From the NCBI GenBank assembly GCA_913056475.1, contig CAJXMS010000031.1:1-12742 (forward strand): a DNA stretch of 12,742 nucleotides, in the 5' to 3' direction. The DNA is from an uncultured Bacteroidota bacterium. GTDB taxonomy: Bacteria; Bacteroidota; Bacteroidia; Flavobacteriales; Schleiferiaceae. Below, piece by piece: positions 6,358 to 12,742 of this stretch (position 1 is its first letter; the number at the start of each line of letters is the position of its first letter). The notes under the pieces were generated by a model. It saw only the letters and a list, made by a program, of their open reading frames with translations, did no database searches and was not told the DNA's origin. The position numbers and the translations under genes were made by a program.

Positions 6358-8130
6358 ATGAAGACCTTCCTGAAAATGCTCGCCGCCTCTCTGCTGGGTG
6401 GTGCTATCCTCTTATTTGTCATCTTTGTTCTCTTTGCTACGCTGGTGTCCCTTGGGGGGGAAGCGGAATTTAAAGTTCCGCCCAAGAGCGTGCTCAAGGT
6501 AAACTTAGATATTCAAATAGATGACCGGGCTGCGCAAAATCCCTTCGCTGGTCTGGACTTCATAGCGGGCAACTTTGAGAAGAAATACGGCGTAAACGAA
6601 CTGATCGCTGCGCTTAAAGCAGCCAAAACAGACGATAATATCGAAGGTATTTATCTGAAGGGGGGGATGCCCATTGGCCAGCCGGCTACCTTTCGGGAGT
6701 TACGACAAGCCCTCCTGGACTTTAAAGAAAGCGGGAAGTTTATCTATGGCTATGCCAATGTGATGTCGCAGTCCGGGCTTTATCTGGGTTCTGTGGCCGA
6801 TACCTTTTGGGTAAATCCCGAAGGCTTTACGGAATGGATTGGCTTGAGCTCTTCCGTCACCTACTATCACGATGCCCTGGATAAGCTGGGGGTAAAGCCC
6901 GTTGTACTGCGAGCCACTGGCAATAAATTTAAAAGTGCCGTAGAGCCCTACCTCACCAATAAAATGACCGAGGCCAACCGCACGCAATTAGACACCTTAC
7001 TCCATTACTTATGGGGCGAGTACACCCAATCTATTGAAGAGCAAACGAGCACAAGCCAGAATAAACTCAACGAACTGGCCGATAATTTTGCCGCCACAGA
7101 CCCCCGGGATGCTGCCGAAGCGGGTCTCTTACACGGCACCGCCTACCAAGATCAAATAGATAGCTTGCTGGCCGCCCGCACCGAAGCAAACGGCATAGAT
7201 CAGGTTTCTTTCATCAGCGTAGGGCAGTACGCCGAAGGCCGTGACATCAAAGGACAGAAAGACTACGCAGAAAAGGAGATAGCCGTGGTTTACGCTGAGG
7301 GCGGCATTCAATTGGGAGAAGGCGGACAAGGGACCATTGGGGCGCAACGCTTTGCCGAGGCCATCAAAGATCTACGGGAAGATGACAAGGTAAAAGCGGT
7401 AATTCTCCGGGTCAACAGCCCCGGAGGAAATGCACTGGCCGCTGAAATTATCTGGCGCGAGCTGATGCTTACCCAAAAGGAAAAACCGGTGATCGCTTCC
7501 ATGGGTGGCCTGGCCGCCAGCGGAGGCTACTACCTGAGCAGCCTGGCGGATACCATTCTGGCCCAGCCCAATACCATTACCGGTAGCATCGGGGCCTTTG
7601 GCTTATTCTTCACCGCTGAGGAATTACTCAACGAAAAACTGGGCATCAATATCGAAACCGTCAAAACCAACACCTACGCAGACCTAGGAACGATAGACCG
7701 GGACATATCCCCCCAAGAGAAGAAGCTGCTGATCCAGCAAGTAGACGATGTATACCAAACCTTTTTACAACGCGTAGCCCAGGGGCGTGATATGACCGTA
7801 GAAGAAGTAGACAGCCTGGGCGGAGGCCGGGTTTATGCCGGGGCTCATGCCCAAAAACTTGGCCTGGTGGACCTCATAGGAGGTCTTCCCCAGGCGGTAT
7901 CCATAGCCGCTACCAAAGCCGGCCTGGACAGCGCTGCTTACCGTGTAACCGCTTATCCGGAGCCCATAGACCCGATCCAGCAACTCACCAAACAACTGAG
8001 CAACCAGGTCAAAAGTTATTACGTGAAAGATGGTTTAGGCCCCCTGCGCCCGGCCTACGAAATCTACCAGGAGGCCGCCCATATGCAGGGCTATCAGATG
8101 CGCATGCCCTATCACCTGAGCGTAGACTAA
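6358..8130 (+). CDS. sppA: signal peptide peptidase SppA, 67K type (S49 protease)
   Basis: A 590-residue inner-membrane serine protease that degrades cleaved signal peptides and other membrane fragments from the periplasmic side. One N-terminal anchor helix (about 8-33) is followed by tandem S49 domains, as in the long E. coli enzyme. The catalytic Lys/Ser dyad is split between the domains: K192 in NKFKSAVEPYL matches E. coli K209, and S388 in GLAASGGYYLSS matches S409. RVNSPGG (351-357) and TGSIGAFG (408-415) complete the active-site signature. ATG at 6358 is preferred because the anchor helix follows directly. The frame stays open upstream to 6280, but that part would be antisense to the folK 5' end and has no family resemblance. 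It is divergent from folK and leads a plus-strand run of three genes. Confidence 0.96.
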   Translation: MKTFLKMLAASLLGGAILLFVIFVLFATLVSLGGEAEFKVPPKSVLKVNLDIQIDDRAAQNPFAGLDFIAGNFEKKYGVNELIAALKAAKTDDNIEGIYLKGGMPIGQPATFRELRQALLDFKESGKFIYGYANVMSQSGLYLGSVADTFWVNPEGFTEWIGLSSSVTYYHDALDKLGVKPVVLRATGNKFKSAVEPYLTNKMTEANRTQLDTLLHYLWGEYTQSIEEQTSTSQNKLNELADNFAATDPRDAAEAGLLHGTAYQDQIDSLLAARTEANGIDQVSFISVGQYAEGRDIKGQKDYAEKEIAVVYAEGGIQLGEGGQGTIGAQRFAEAIKDLREDDKVKAVILRVNSPGGNALAAEIIWRELMLTQKEKPVIASMGGLAASGGYYLSSLADTILAQPNTITGSIGAFGLFFTAEELLNEKLGINIETVKTNTYADLGTIDRDISPQEKKLLIQQVDDVYQTFLQRVAQGRDMTVEEVDSLGGGRVYAGAHAQKLGLVDLIGGLPQAVSIAATKAGLDSAAYRVTAYPEPIDPIQQLTKQLSNQVKSYYVKDGLGPLRPAYEIYQEAAHMQGYQMRMPYHLSVD

Positions 8131-8149
8131 CCCCCTAGCCCCCGCTTTT

Positions 8150-8848
8150 GTGGAGCCCTCCCCCTCGAAGGATTACCGCCCCCAGCAGGCCCACACCCTT
8201 GACGTGATCCTGGCCGGTCTTTTTGTGGCTGCGCTGATCACCTGTAATCTGATCGCCAATAAGTTTGTAACGGTAGACCTGGGCTTCAAAACCTTTCGGG
8301 TATCGGCAGGGGTGGTGCCCTATCCCCTTACCTTCCTGGTTACTGATATTCTTTCCGAAATCTATGGCCGTAAACTCACCAACCGAGTCGTTTTAGCGGG
8401 CTTTTTTGCTTCCCTGCTCACCCTTTTGATCCTCTATTTGGGCCAAACTTTCCCCGCCATAAACGGCAGCCCGGTAAGCAATGCACAGTTTGCGGCCGTA
8501 TTTCAAAATTCCTGGCGCGTTATTGCCGCCTCGATGACCGCCTACCTGGTAGCCCAGTTTATCGACGTACGCATTTTCCATTTCATCAAAAAACGCACCC
8601 AGGGGCGCTTCCTCTGGCTGCGCAATAATTTCTCCACCACCTTCTCCCAGTTGCTCGACACCATTTTAGTTACCACCGTTTTATTCCTCGGCGTAGAAAG
8701 TTTTGGATTTATCAGCGGTCTCATTCTGGATGGCTGGCTCTTTAAGGTGTTTTTCGCCGCGGCAGATACCCTGCTGATCTACCCCAGCGTGGCCCTTATT
8801 CGTCGCCATCTCGGGCTTCAGGGCACCCAGGAAGCCTCATTGCTATGA
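8150..8848 (+). CDS. yhhQ: queuosine precursor transporter (YhhQ/VUT family, DUF165)
   Basis: A 232-residue multi-pass inner-membrane protein. The family imports 7-deazaguanine precursors (preQ0/preQ1) for queuosine modification of tRNA wobble bases; here substrate is inferred from family only. The signature PLTFLVTDILSEIYG (59-73) follows the first helix (about 17-38). FHFIKKRTQGRFLWLRNNFSTTFSQLLDT (143-171) is the other conserved block. Further hydrophobic helices lie near 80-100, 122-142, 172-192 and 195-218. The start is GTG at 8150, 19 nt after the sppA stop; no methionine occurs before Met129, so no ATG alternative exists, and the GTG leaves a normal short tail before helix 1. The stop overlaps the next start in an ATGA arrangement, implying translational coupling. 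Confidence 0.92.
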   Translation: MEPSPSKDYRPQQAHTLDVILAGLFVAALITCNLIANKFVTVDLGFKTFRVSAGVVPYPLTFLVTDILSEIYGRKLTNRVVLAGFFASLLTLLILYLGQTFPAINGSPVSNAQFAAVFQNSWRVIAASMTAYLVAQFIDVRIFHFIKKRTQGRFLWLRNNFSTTFSQLLDTILVTTVLFLGVESFGFISGLILDGWLFKVFFAAADTLLIYPSVALIRRHLGLQGTQEASLL

Positions 8849-9786
8849 TGGCGCGCCGTCCTTATCGAGCCTGGCTGCTCAAAGGGGGGCTTCTCCTGCT
8901 GGCCGCTGTTCTTTTCTTCTATCGCTGGCCCTGGGACAGCTGGCCCACCCTTACGGCCCCTACCGCCCGTCCCTATTTTTGGCCCTGGTTTGCCGGTTTT
9001 TTACTCCTTACCGTCCTCAACCTAAGCCTGGATGCCATCACCTGGCTCATCGTCCAGCGATTGGTGCGCCCCCTGCGCTGGTCCCGCGCCTTATTGCACA
9101 ACCTGCAGTGCTATGCCCTGGCCTTTATTACCCCCTTTCAGAGCGGCGAGCTGGCGGGGCGCTACTTGCTGCAGCCCCCGGAGCACCGCCAGAAAGCCCT
9201 CTACCTAACTTTTTGGATGCACGCCCCCAAGCTGAGCGCCAAGCTCCTGGTGGCCCTACCGCTCTTTATCTGGGCCTCCGGCCAAAAGAACTTCTGGTGG
9301 CCATCCGCCCTGCTCCTACTCATTGGCATTGTCTATTTCTACCTGGAGCGGGCCCTCCGGCTTTTACAGCGCTTTCGACTGGGCAAATGGCCCCTGAAGC
9401 ACTTCCTGATAGCGGGCCGTCCTTCCCGGCGGGAAAAAGCCCAGCTCCTGGCCATCAACGCCCTCCGTTTTTTAATCTTCTCCAGCCAATTGGCCCTGAT
9501 GCTGCATTTGCTGCGTCCCGAAGCACTTAGCCTAAAACTGCTCCTGAGCATTCCCGTCTACTATCTCCTGTCCGCCATTATCCCTAGCTGGACCGCGCTG
9601 GATTTCCTGATCAAGGGCACCCTGGCCCTCTACTTTTTTCAGTGGATGGAAGCGCAAGCCGCCACCGTAGCGCTCGCCGGCATGGCGGTATGGCTTTTCA
9701 ACGTGGCCCTGCCGGCCGGTATCGGCTTTAGTCTGTTGCGTCCTTCGCAGTGGCGATGGAAGCAGGCAGGGAAAGCCGAACCCTAA
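8845..9786 (+). CDS. integral membrane protein, flippase-like / LPG synthase transmembrane family (probable)
   Basis: A 313-residue hydrophobic protein with about eight predicted membrane segments (near 11-27, 45-70, 85-98, 122-143, 151-168, 203-222, 229-248 and 274-298). Conserved-looking elements are NLSLDAITWLIVQRL (59-73) and ITPFQSGELAGRYLL (95-109). The latter resembles the 'P-x-x-x-GE-x-x-R' loop of the UPF0104/lysylphosphatidylglycerol synthase TM (flippase-like) family. On that basis it may handle a lipid or lipid-linked substrate, but the match is by eye and the function unknown. The ATG overlaps the yhhQ stop by 4 nt; a second ATG follows immediately at 8848. Codon use is notably C-rich, like yhhQ. 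Its last 59 bp overlap the convergent DUF2797 gene. Confidence 0.8.
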   Translation: MMARRPYRAWLLKGGLLLLAAVLFFYRWPWDSWPTLTAPTARPYFWPWFAGFLLLTVLNLSLDAITWLIVQRLVRPLRWSRALLHNLQCYALAFITPFQSGELAGRYLLQPPEHRQKALYLTFWMHAPKLSAKLLVALPLFIWASGQKNFWWPSALLLLIGIVYFYLERALRLLQRFRLGKWPLKHFLIAGRPSRREKAQLLAINALRFLIFSSQLALMLHLLRPEALSLKLLLSIPVYYLLSAIIPSWTALDFLIKGTLALYFFQWMEAQAATVALAGMAVWLFNVALPAGIGFSLLRPSQWRWKQAGKAEP

Positions 9787-10561
9787 AGCCCGTGTGGCTT
9801 CGTACATTCAGTACGTTTCCGCCCTCCATGATCCAGTACTGGCCTTTGATGCCCTGCAGCTTTGCCGTGATAGAGCGGCTTTTATTGAGGTTTAAGCTTT
9901 TCACTTTATCGGGATACTGGCGCACGGGATAGTGGATCTCGTTCACCTCTTTGTGCGCACTTACCCATTGGCTTAAATCCTTATCCAGCTCCGCCGCCAG
10001 GCGTTCCTTTTCGGCGAGGAGGTCTATGGCCTCCACTTGATTCTTAAGCATGCGCTGCCAGGGGGTTTTATCCCCGATGAACGCCTTGAGGGCCACCTCG
10101 ATTTGGCCGGCCTGGTAACGGTTTTCCGTTTGGGCAAATACCAGCGCATAGGAGGCGCCCTGGTCCATCCAGCGGTGCCATTGCTGGCGGCCGCGGGTTA
10201 CGCCCACTTTAAGGCCGCCACTATTGGCCAGATAGACAATATGCGGCTGCAGTTGATACCCCTTTTCAAAGGCCAGGTCCCGGTCTTCTTCGCCCAGGTG
10301 GGCCCGGCTAAGCTCGGGGCGAATGATACTTTCCCCCGCCTCCGGCCGGGTGAAAAAGCAATTTTTGCAGAACCCCATGCGAAAGAGTTCGGCAAACTCC
10401 TGACCGCAGCCGGCACAAAACTTCTGGTTAAGGAATTCTACCGAAATTTGCCGCCCTATGAAGCGGTTGAGGGCGACGAAATCCTCATCGGCCTTGAGTA
10501 AGTAATGCGCCGTTCCATCGTAATAGGTGGGCATTTTTGCGAGCGTAATACCAATATCCAT
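9728..10561 (-). CDS. DUF2797 family protein with zinc-ribbon-like cysteines
   Basis: A 277-residue cytoplasmic protein of unknown function, recognised as DUF2797 by its layout. The N-terminus LAKMPTYYDGTAHYLL leads into a C-x2-C-x12-C-x2-C cluster (C49, C52, C65, C68), likely a zinc ribbon. Next come IIRPELSRAHLGEEDRDL (79-96) and QLQPHIVYLANSGGLKVGVTR (103-123), then RWMDQGA (130-136). The VYLA...KVGVTR...RW order recalls the GIY-YIG-type fold, which could mean nucleic-acid binding or cleavage, but that is inference. A conserved tail KGQYWIMEGGNVLNVRSHTGFRVRL follows, and the last 14 or so residues look family-atypical and lie in the overlap with the convergent membrane-protein gene. ATG 10561 is chosen because homologues carry a similar short lead before the KM motif. 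Confidence 0.9.
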   Translation of the reverse strand: MDIGITLAKMPTYYDGTAHYLLKADEDFVALNRFIGRQISVEFLNQKFCAGCGQEFAELFRMGFCKNCFFTRPEAGESIIRPELSRAHLGEEDRDLAFEKGYQLQPHIVYLANSGGLKVGVTRGRQQWHRWMDQGASYALVFAQTENRYQAGQIEVALKAFIGDKTPWQRMLKNQVEAIDLLAEKERLAAELDKDLSQWVSAHKEVNEIHYPVRQYPDKVKSLNLNKSRSITAKLQGIKGQYWIMEGGNVLNVRSHTGFRVRLSLPASIATAKDATD

Positions 10562-10583
10562 CAGCTAAGGCTGTAATTTGCCA

Positions 10584-10591
10584 CGAAAGTA
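10584..10591 (-). promoter_or_regulatory. candidate -7 box for the DUF2797 gene
   Basis: On the minus strand TACTTTCG lies 22 nt before the ATG, in the 42-bp divergent gap with the GH3 gene. It is one mismatch from TAnnTTTG and the same TAnnTTCG form as the box before mutS. No TTG partner is seen at the right distance. Confidence 0.3.
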
Positions 10592-10603
10592 AGGGAATCC
10601 GTA

Positions 10604-12112
10604 ATGCTGGACCTGGTCAACACCTTTATAAGCTGGCGCATGAAAAAGCGCTTTCATCAGATTGAGCTCTTTCTGCGGCATCCGCACGAAGTGCAGCAAG
10701 AATTACTGCTGGCTCAACTGCATAAAGCCCGGGACACCAAGTGGGGGCGGCACTATCATTTCTCGGAAATAAAGCGCTACGAAGAATTTGCCCGGCGGGT
10801 GCCCCTTCACACCTACGAAGACCTGGAAAAAGAGATCGAAGAACTGCGCCAGGGGGCAGAAAATCGTATGTGGCCGGGTAAAATCAAGTGGTTTGCCAAG
10901 TCCAGCGGCACCACCAACAGCCGAAGTAAGTTTATACCGGTAACCCAGGAGGCCATCGAAGGCAACCACTTCAAAGCAGGCAAAGACCTGCTGAGCATTT
11001 ACTGCCACAATTTTCCCGAAACCAAAATATTCAGTGGCACCAACCTTCGGCTGGGCGGCAGCACTTTTGGGGACGCCGAACACGGTAGTTTTTACGGCGA
11101 TGTATCGGCCATTTTGATCGAGCATCTCCCTTTTTGGGTAGAAATGCGCAGCACCCCAAACTCCCGCATAAGCCTGATGAGCGAATGGGAAGAGAAGCTG
11201 GAGGCCATGGCCCATACCTCTATGAAGGAGGACGTAACCAGCCTGGCCGGCGTGCCCAGCTGGATGCTGGTACTGATCAACCGGGTGCTGGAGCTTAGTG
11301 GCAAAGACAATCTCCACGAGGTGTGGCCCAACCTGGAGCTGTACATGCATGGCGGGGTCAATTTTACCCCTTACCGCCCTCAATACGAGGCCCTCATGGA
11401 TAAGCCCCTTAACTACCTGGACACCTACAATGCTTCGGAAGGTTTTTTTGCCCTCCAGGACCAGCCGGGGGTGAACGAACTGCTGTTGATGCTGGACTAC
11501 GGTATCTTTTACGAGTTTATCCCCATGGAGCACTTCAATGGCACCCACTCTCCTACGGTGCCCCTGTGGGAAGTAGAGCGCGGTAAAAATTACGCCCTGG
11601 TCATCAGCTCCAATGCCGGCTTATGGCGGTACCTGATTGGGGACACCATTCGCTTCACCTCGCTTAAGCCCTACCGTATCCAAATAACCGGGCGTACCAA
11701 ACACTTTATCAACACCTTCGGGGAGGAGCTGATCGTAGAAAATGCCGAAACCGCGCTCAGCCGCACCTGCCAGGCTCATCAACTGCGCATAAAAGATTAC
11801 ACCGTGGCGCCCGTTTACATGGAAGGCCGCCAGCGGGGAGCCCATGAATGGTTGATCGAATTTGAAGAAGACCCCCGGGACCAAAGCGCTTTTGCCCAAG
11901 ACCTGGACCGCGAACTGCAAAAAGTAAACAGCGATTACGAAGCCAAGCGGTATAAAAATATGGCCCTTAGCCCGCTCAAACTCAACCTGGCGCAACCAGG
12001 GCTCTTCTACCAGTGGCTTAAAGCTAAAGGAAAGCTCGGCGGCCAGCACAAGGTGCCTCGCCTAAGCAACGACCGCCGTTATATGGACGAAATGCTCAAG
12101 ATGAACCTATGA
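10604..12112 (+). CDS. GH3 family adenylate-forming (acyl-amido synthetase-like) protein
   Basis: A 502-residue bacterial member of the GH3 branch of the ANL adenylating superfamily. Plant GH3 enzymes (about 600 residues) activate a hormone carboxylate as acyl-AMP and join it to an amino acid; bacterial substrates are largely unknown. The ATP-binding loop SSGTTNSRSKFIPVT is at 100-114. YNASEGFFA (275-283) is the second adenylate motif, and NAGLWRYLIGDTIRF (337-351) holds the ribose-binding aspartate D347. TGRTKHFINTFGEELIVEN (362-380) is the hinge leading to the smaller C-terminal domain. All motifs are intact, so it is probably active. ATG 10604 gives a lead, MLDLVNTFISWRMKKR, typical of Bacteroidota homologues. 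It is divergent from DUF2797 and its stop overlaps the next start (ATGA). Confidence 0.93.
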   Translation: MLDLVNTFISWRMKKRFHQIELFLRHPHEVQQELLLAQLHKARDTKWGRHYHFSEIKRYEEFARRVPLHTYEDLEKEIEELRQGAENRMWPGKIKWFAKSSGTTNSRSKFIPVTQEAIEGNHFKAGKDLLSIYCHNFPETKIFSGTNLRLGGSTFGDAEHGSFYGDVSAILIEHLPFWVEMRSTPNSRISLMSEWEEKLEAMAHTSMKEDVTSLAGVPSWMLVLINRVLELSGKDNLHEVWPNLELYMHGGVNFTPYRPQYEALMDKPLNYLDTYNASEGFFALQDQPGVNELLLMLDYGIFYEFIPMEHFNGTHSPTVPLWEVERGKNYALVISSNAGLWRYLIGDTIRFTSLKPYRIQITGRTKHFINTFGEELIVENAETALSRTCQAHQLRIKDYTVAPVYMEGRQRGAHEWLIEFEEDPRDQSAFAQDLDRELQKVNSDYEAKRYKNMALSPLKLNLAQPGLFYQWLKAKGKLGGQHKVPRLSNDRRYMDEMLKMNL

Positions 12113-12742
12113 GGTGGCTCCTGTTCATAGGCCTTCTGGCCTCCTCGCTTTGTGCTCAGGTAGTGCCCGAACTGCGGCAAAAAATCCCGCTTTCCCAGCC
12201 CGTTGAGCACTTTGCGGTAGACCAGTTTGGCAACCTTTACCTGGTAGATCAGGGACAGGTACAGAAACGAAGCCCCCAGGGGGAGGTACAGCAAACCTAC
12301 AGCAACCCCCTACTGGGCGACATCAGTAAGGTAGATGCACTCAATCCCCTACGGCCGCTCCTCTTTTACGAGCCCGTCAATTCCCTGGTATTACTGGACA
12401 ACCGGCTCAACCCTTCCCGGGAAATCAACCTGCTGGATTACGGCCTGGCCGATCCCCAGCTGGTAACCTACGGCGATCAAGATCACCTCTGGATCTACGA
12501 CCAAAGCCAAGATCTGCTGCTTCGGTATGGCATCAATTCCGGCCGGGAAAGCTACCGCACCGGACAAATAACCCAACTAATCGAAGAGGAAAACCAGCCC
12601 GTAGATATTTTTTCCAGCTACGATCAAGTAGTGCTCCACACCGCAAAACGGGGGGCCCTGCTCTTTGATGCCCAGGGGAGCTACCGGCGCCGGATCCCCC
12701 TGCCGGATAGCAGCCGGGTAGCCTTTCACAATTACCGGCTGG
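12109..12742 (+). CDS. secreted protein of unknown function, propeller-like (partial, runs off the window)
   Basis: The first 211 codons are open to the window edge. MRWLLFIGLLASSLCAQ is a clear Sec signal peptide with cleavage likely after the CA at 15-16, leaving QVVPEL at the mature end. After it come short repeats of beta-strand character: HFAVDQFGNLYLVDQGQVQKRSPQGE, then VNSLVLLDNRLNP, then DQDHLWIYDQSQDLLLRYG, then FDAQGSYRRRIPLP. This alternation looks like blades of a beta-propeller or NHL-type fold. I recall similar secreted hypothetical proteins in Bacteroidota but no function. Its ATG overlaps the GH3 stop by 4 nt, so the two are translationally coupled. The C-terminal part, including any anchoring domain, is outside the window. 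Confidence 0.82.
   Translation, partial: MRWLLFIGLLASSLCAQVVPELRQKIPLSQPVEHFAVDQFGNLYLVDQGQVQKRSPQGEVQQTYSNPLLGDISKVDALNPLRPLLFYEPVNSLVLLDNRLNPSREINLLDYGLADPQLVTYGDQDHLWIYDQSQDLLLRYGINSGRESYRTGQITQLIEEENQPVDIFSSYDQVVLHTAKRGALLFDAQGSYRRRIPLPDSSRVAFHNYRL

Noticed and set aside
3014..6457. G7 tracts in the methyltransferase (about 3014-3020) and sppA (about 6454-6460) as possible phase-variation sites
   Set aside because: Both are in frame as Gly-Gly codons within intact genes, the runs are short, and neither gene is a typical phase-variable surface target.
10703..11548. Long minus-strand open frame of 281 codons opposite the GH3 gene
   Set aside because: It is a shadow of the strongly conserved GH3 frame; its translation shows no domain and no plausible start context.

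Overview
The window looks like an ordinary core-genome stretch from a member of the Bacteroidota. Four things point there. First, the promoter-like boxes fit the phylum's TAnnTTTG (-7) / TTG or TTTG (-33) pattern and there are no strong Shine-Dalgarno sites. Second, there is an OmpA-family porin-like protein with thrombospondin type 3 repeats. Third, it encodes the bacterial GH3-family and DUF2797 proteins common in this phylum. Fourth, folK, a deoxynucleoside kinase and sppA sit together, an arrangement I recall from this phylum. Base composition is moderate to slightly GC-rich. I cannot name a genus.

Layout: a complete tRNA-Gly(GCC) lies at the left edge on the minus strand (1-76), with its own promoter in the gap behind mutS. 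mutS (minus) is divergent from a TrmH/SpoU RNA methyltransferase (plus). A bidirectional terminator hairpin separates that gene from a convergent ompA-family gene (minus), which has the best promoter of the window. A gene-free stretch of about 300 bp (4901-5200) follows; it holds that promoter and an orphan plus-strand terminator. Then comes a minus-strand pair, folK followed by a deoxynucleoside kinase 2 nt later. It is divergent from a plus-strand run of sppA, a YhhQ-type queuosine-precursor transporter and an eight-helix-like membrane protein resembling the flippase-like (LPG synthase TM) family. The last of these collides tail to tail, with a 59-bp overlap, with a minus-strand DUF2797 gene. 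Divergent from DUF2797 is a plus-strand pair: a GH3-family adenylate-forming enzyme and a translationally coupled secreted protein that runs off the right edge.

Functionally the genes are mostly housekeeping: mismatch repair, RNA methylation, envelope anchoring, folate synthesis, deoxynucleoside salvage, membrane proteolysis and queuosine salvage. The parts with unclear function are the flippase-like membrane protein, DUF2797, GH3 and the secreted protein. I see no phage, IS element, CRISPR array, toxin-antitoxin pair or defence system. The points worth a second look are small: a mismatch in the tRNA acceptor stem, an ambiguous folK start with a promoter box inside the open frame, an orphan terminator suggesting a small RNA, a tail-to-tail gene overlap, and a GH3/secreted-protein coupling of unknown purpose.
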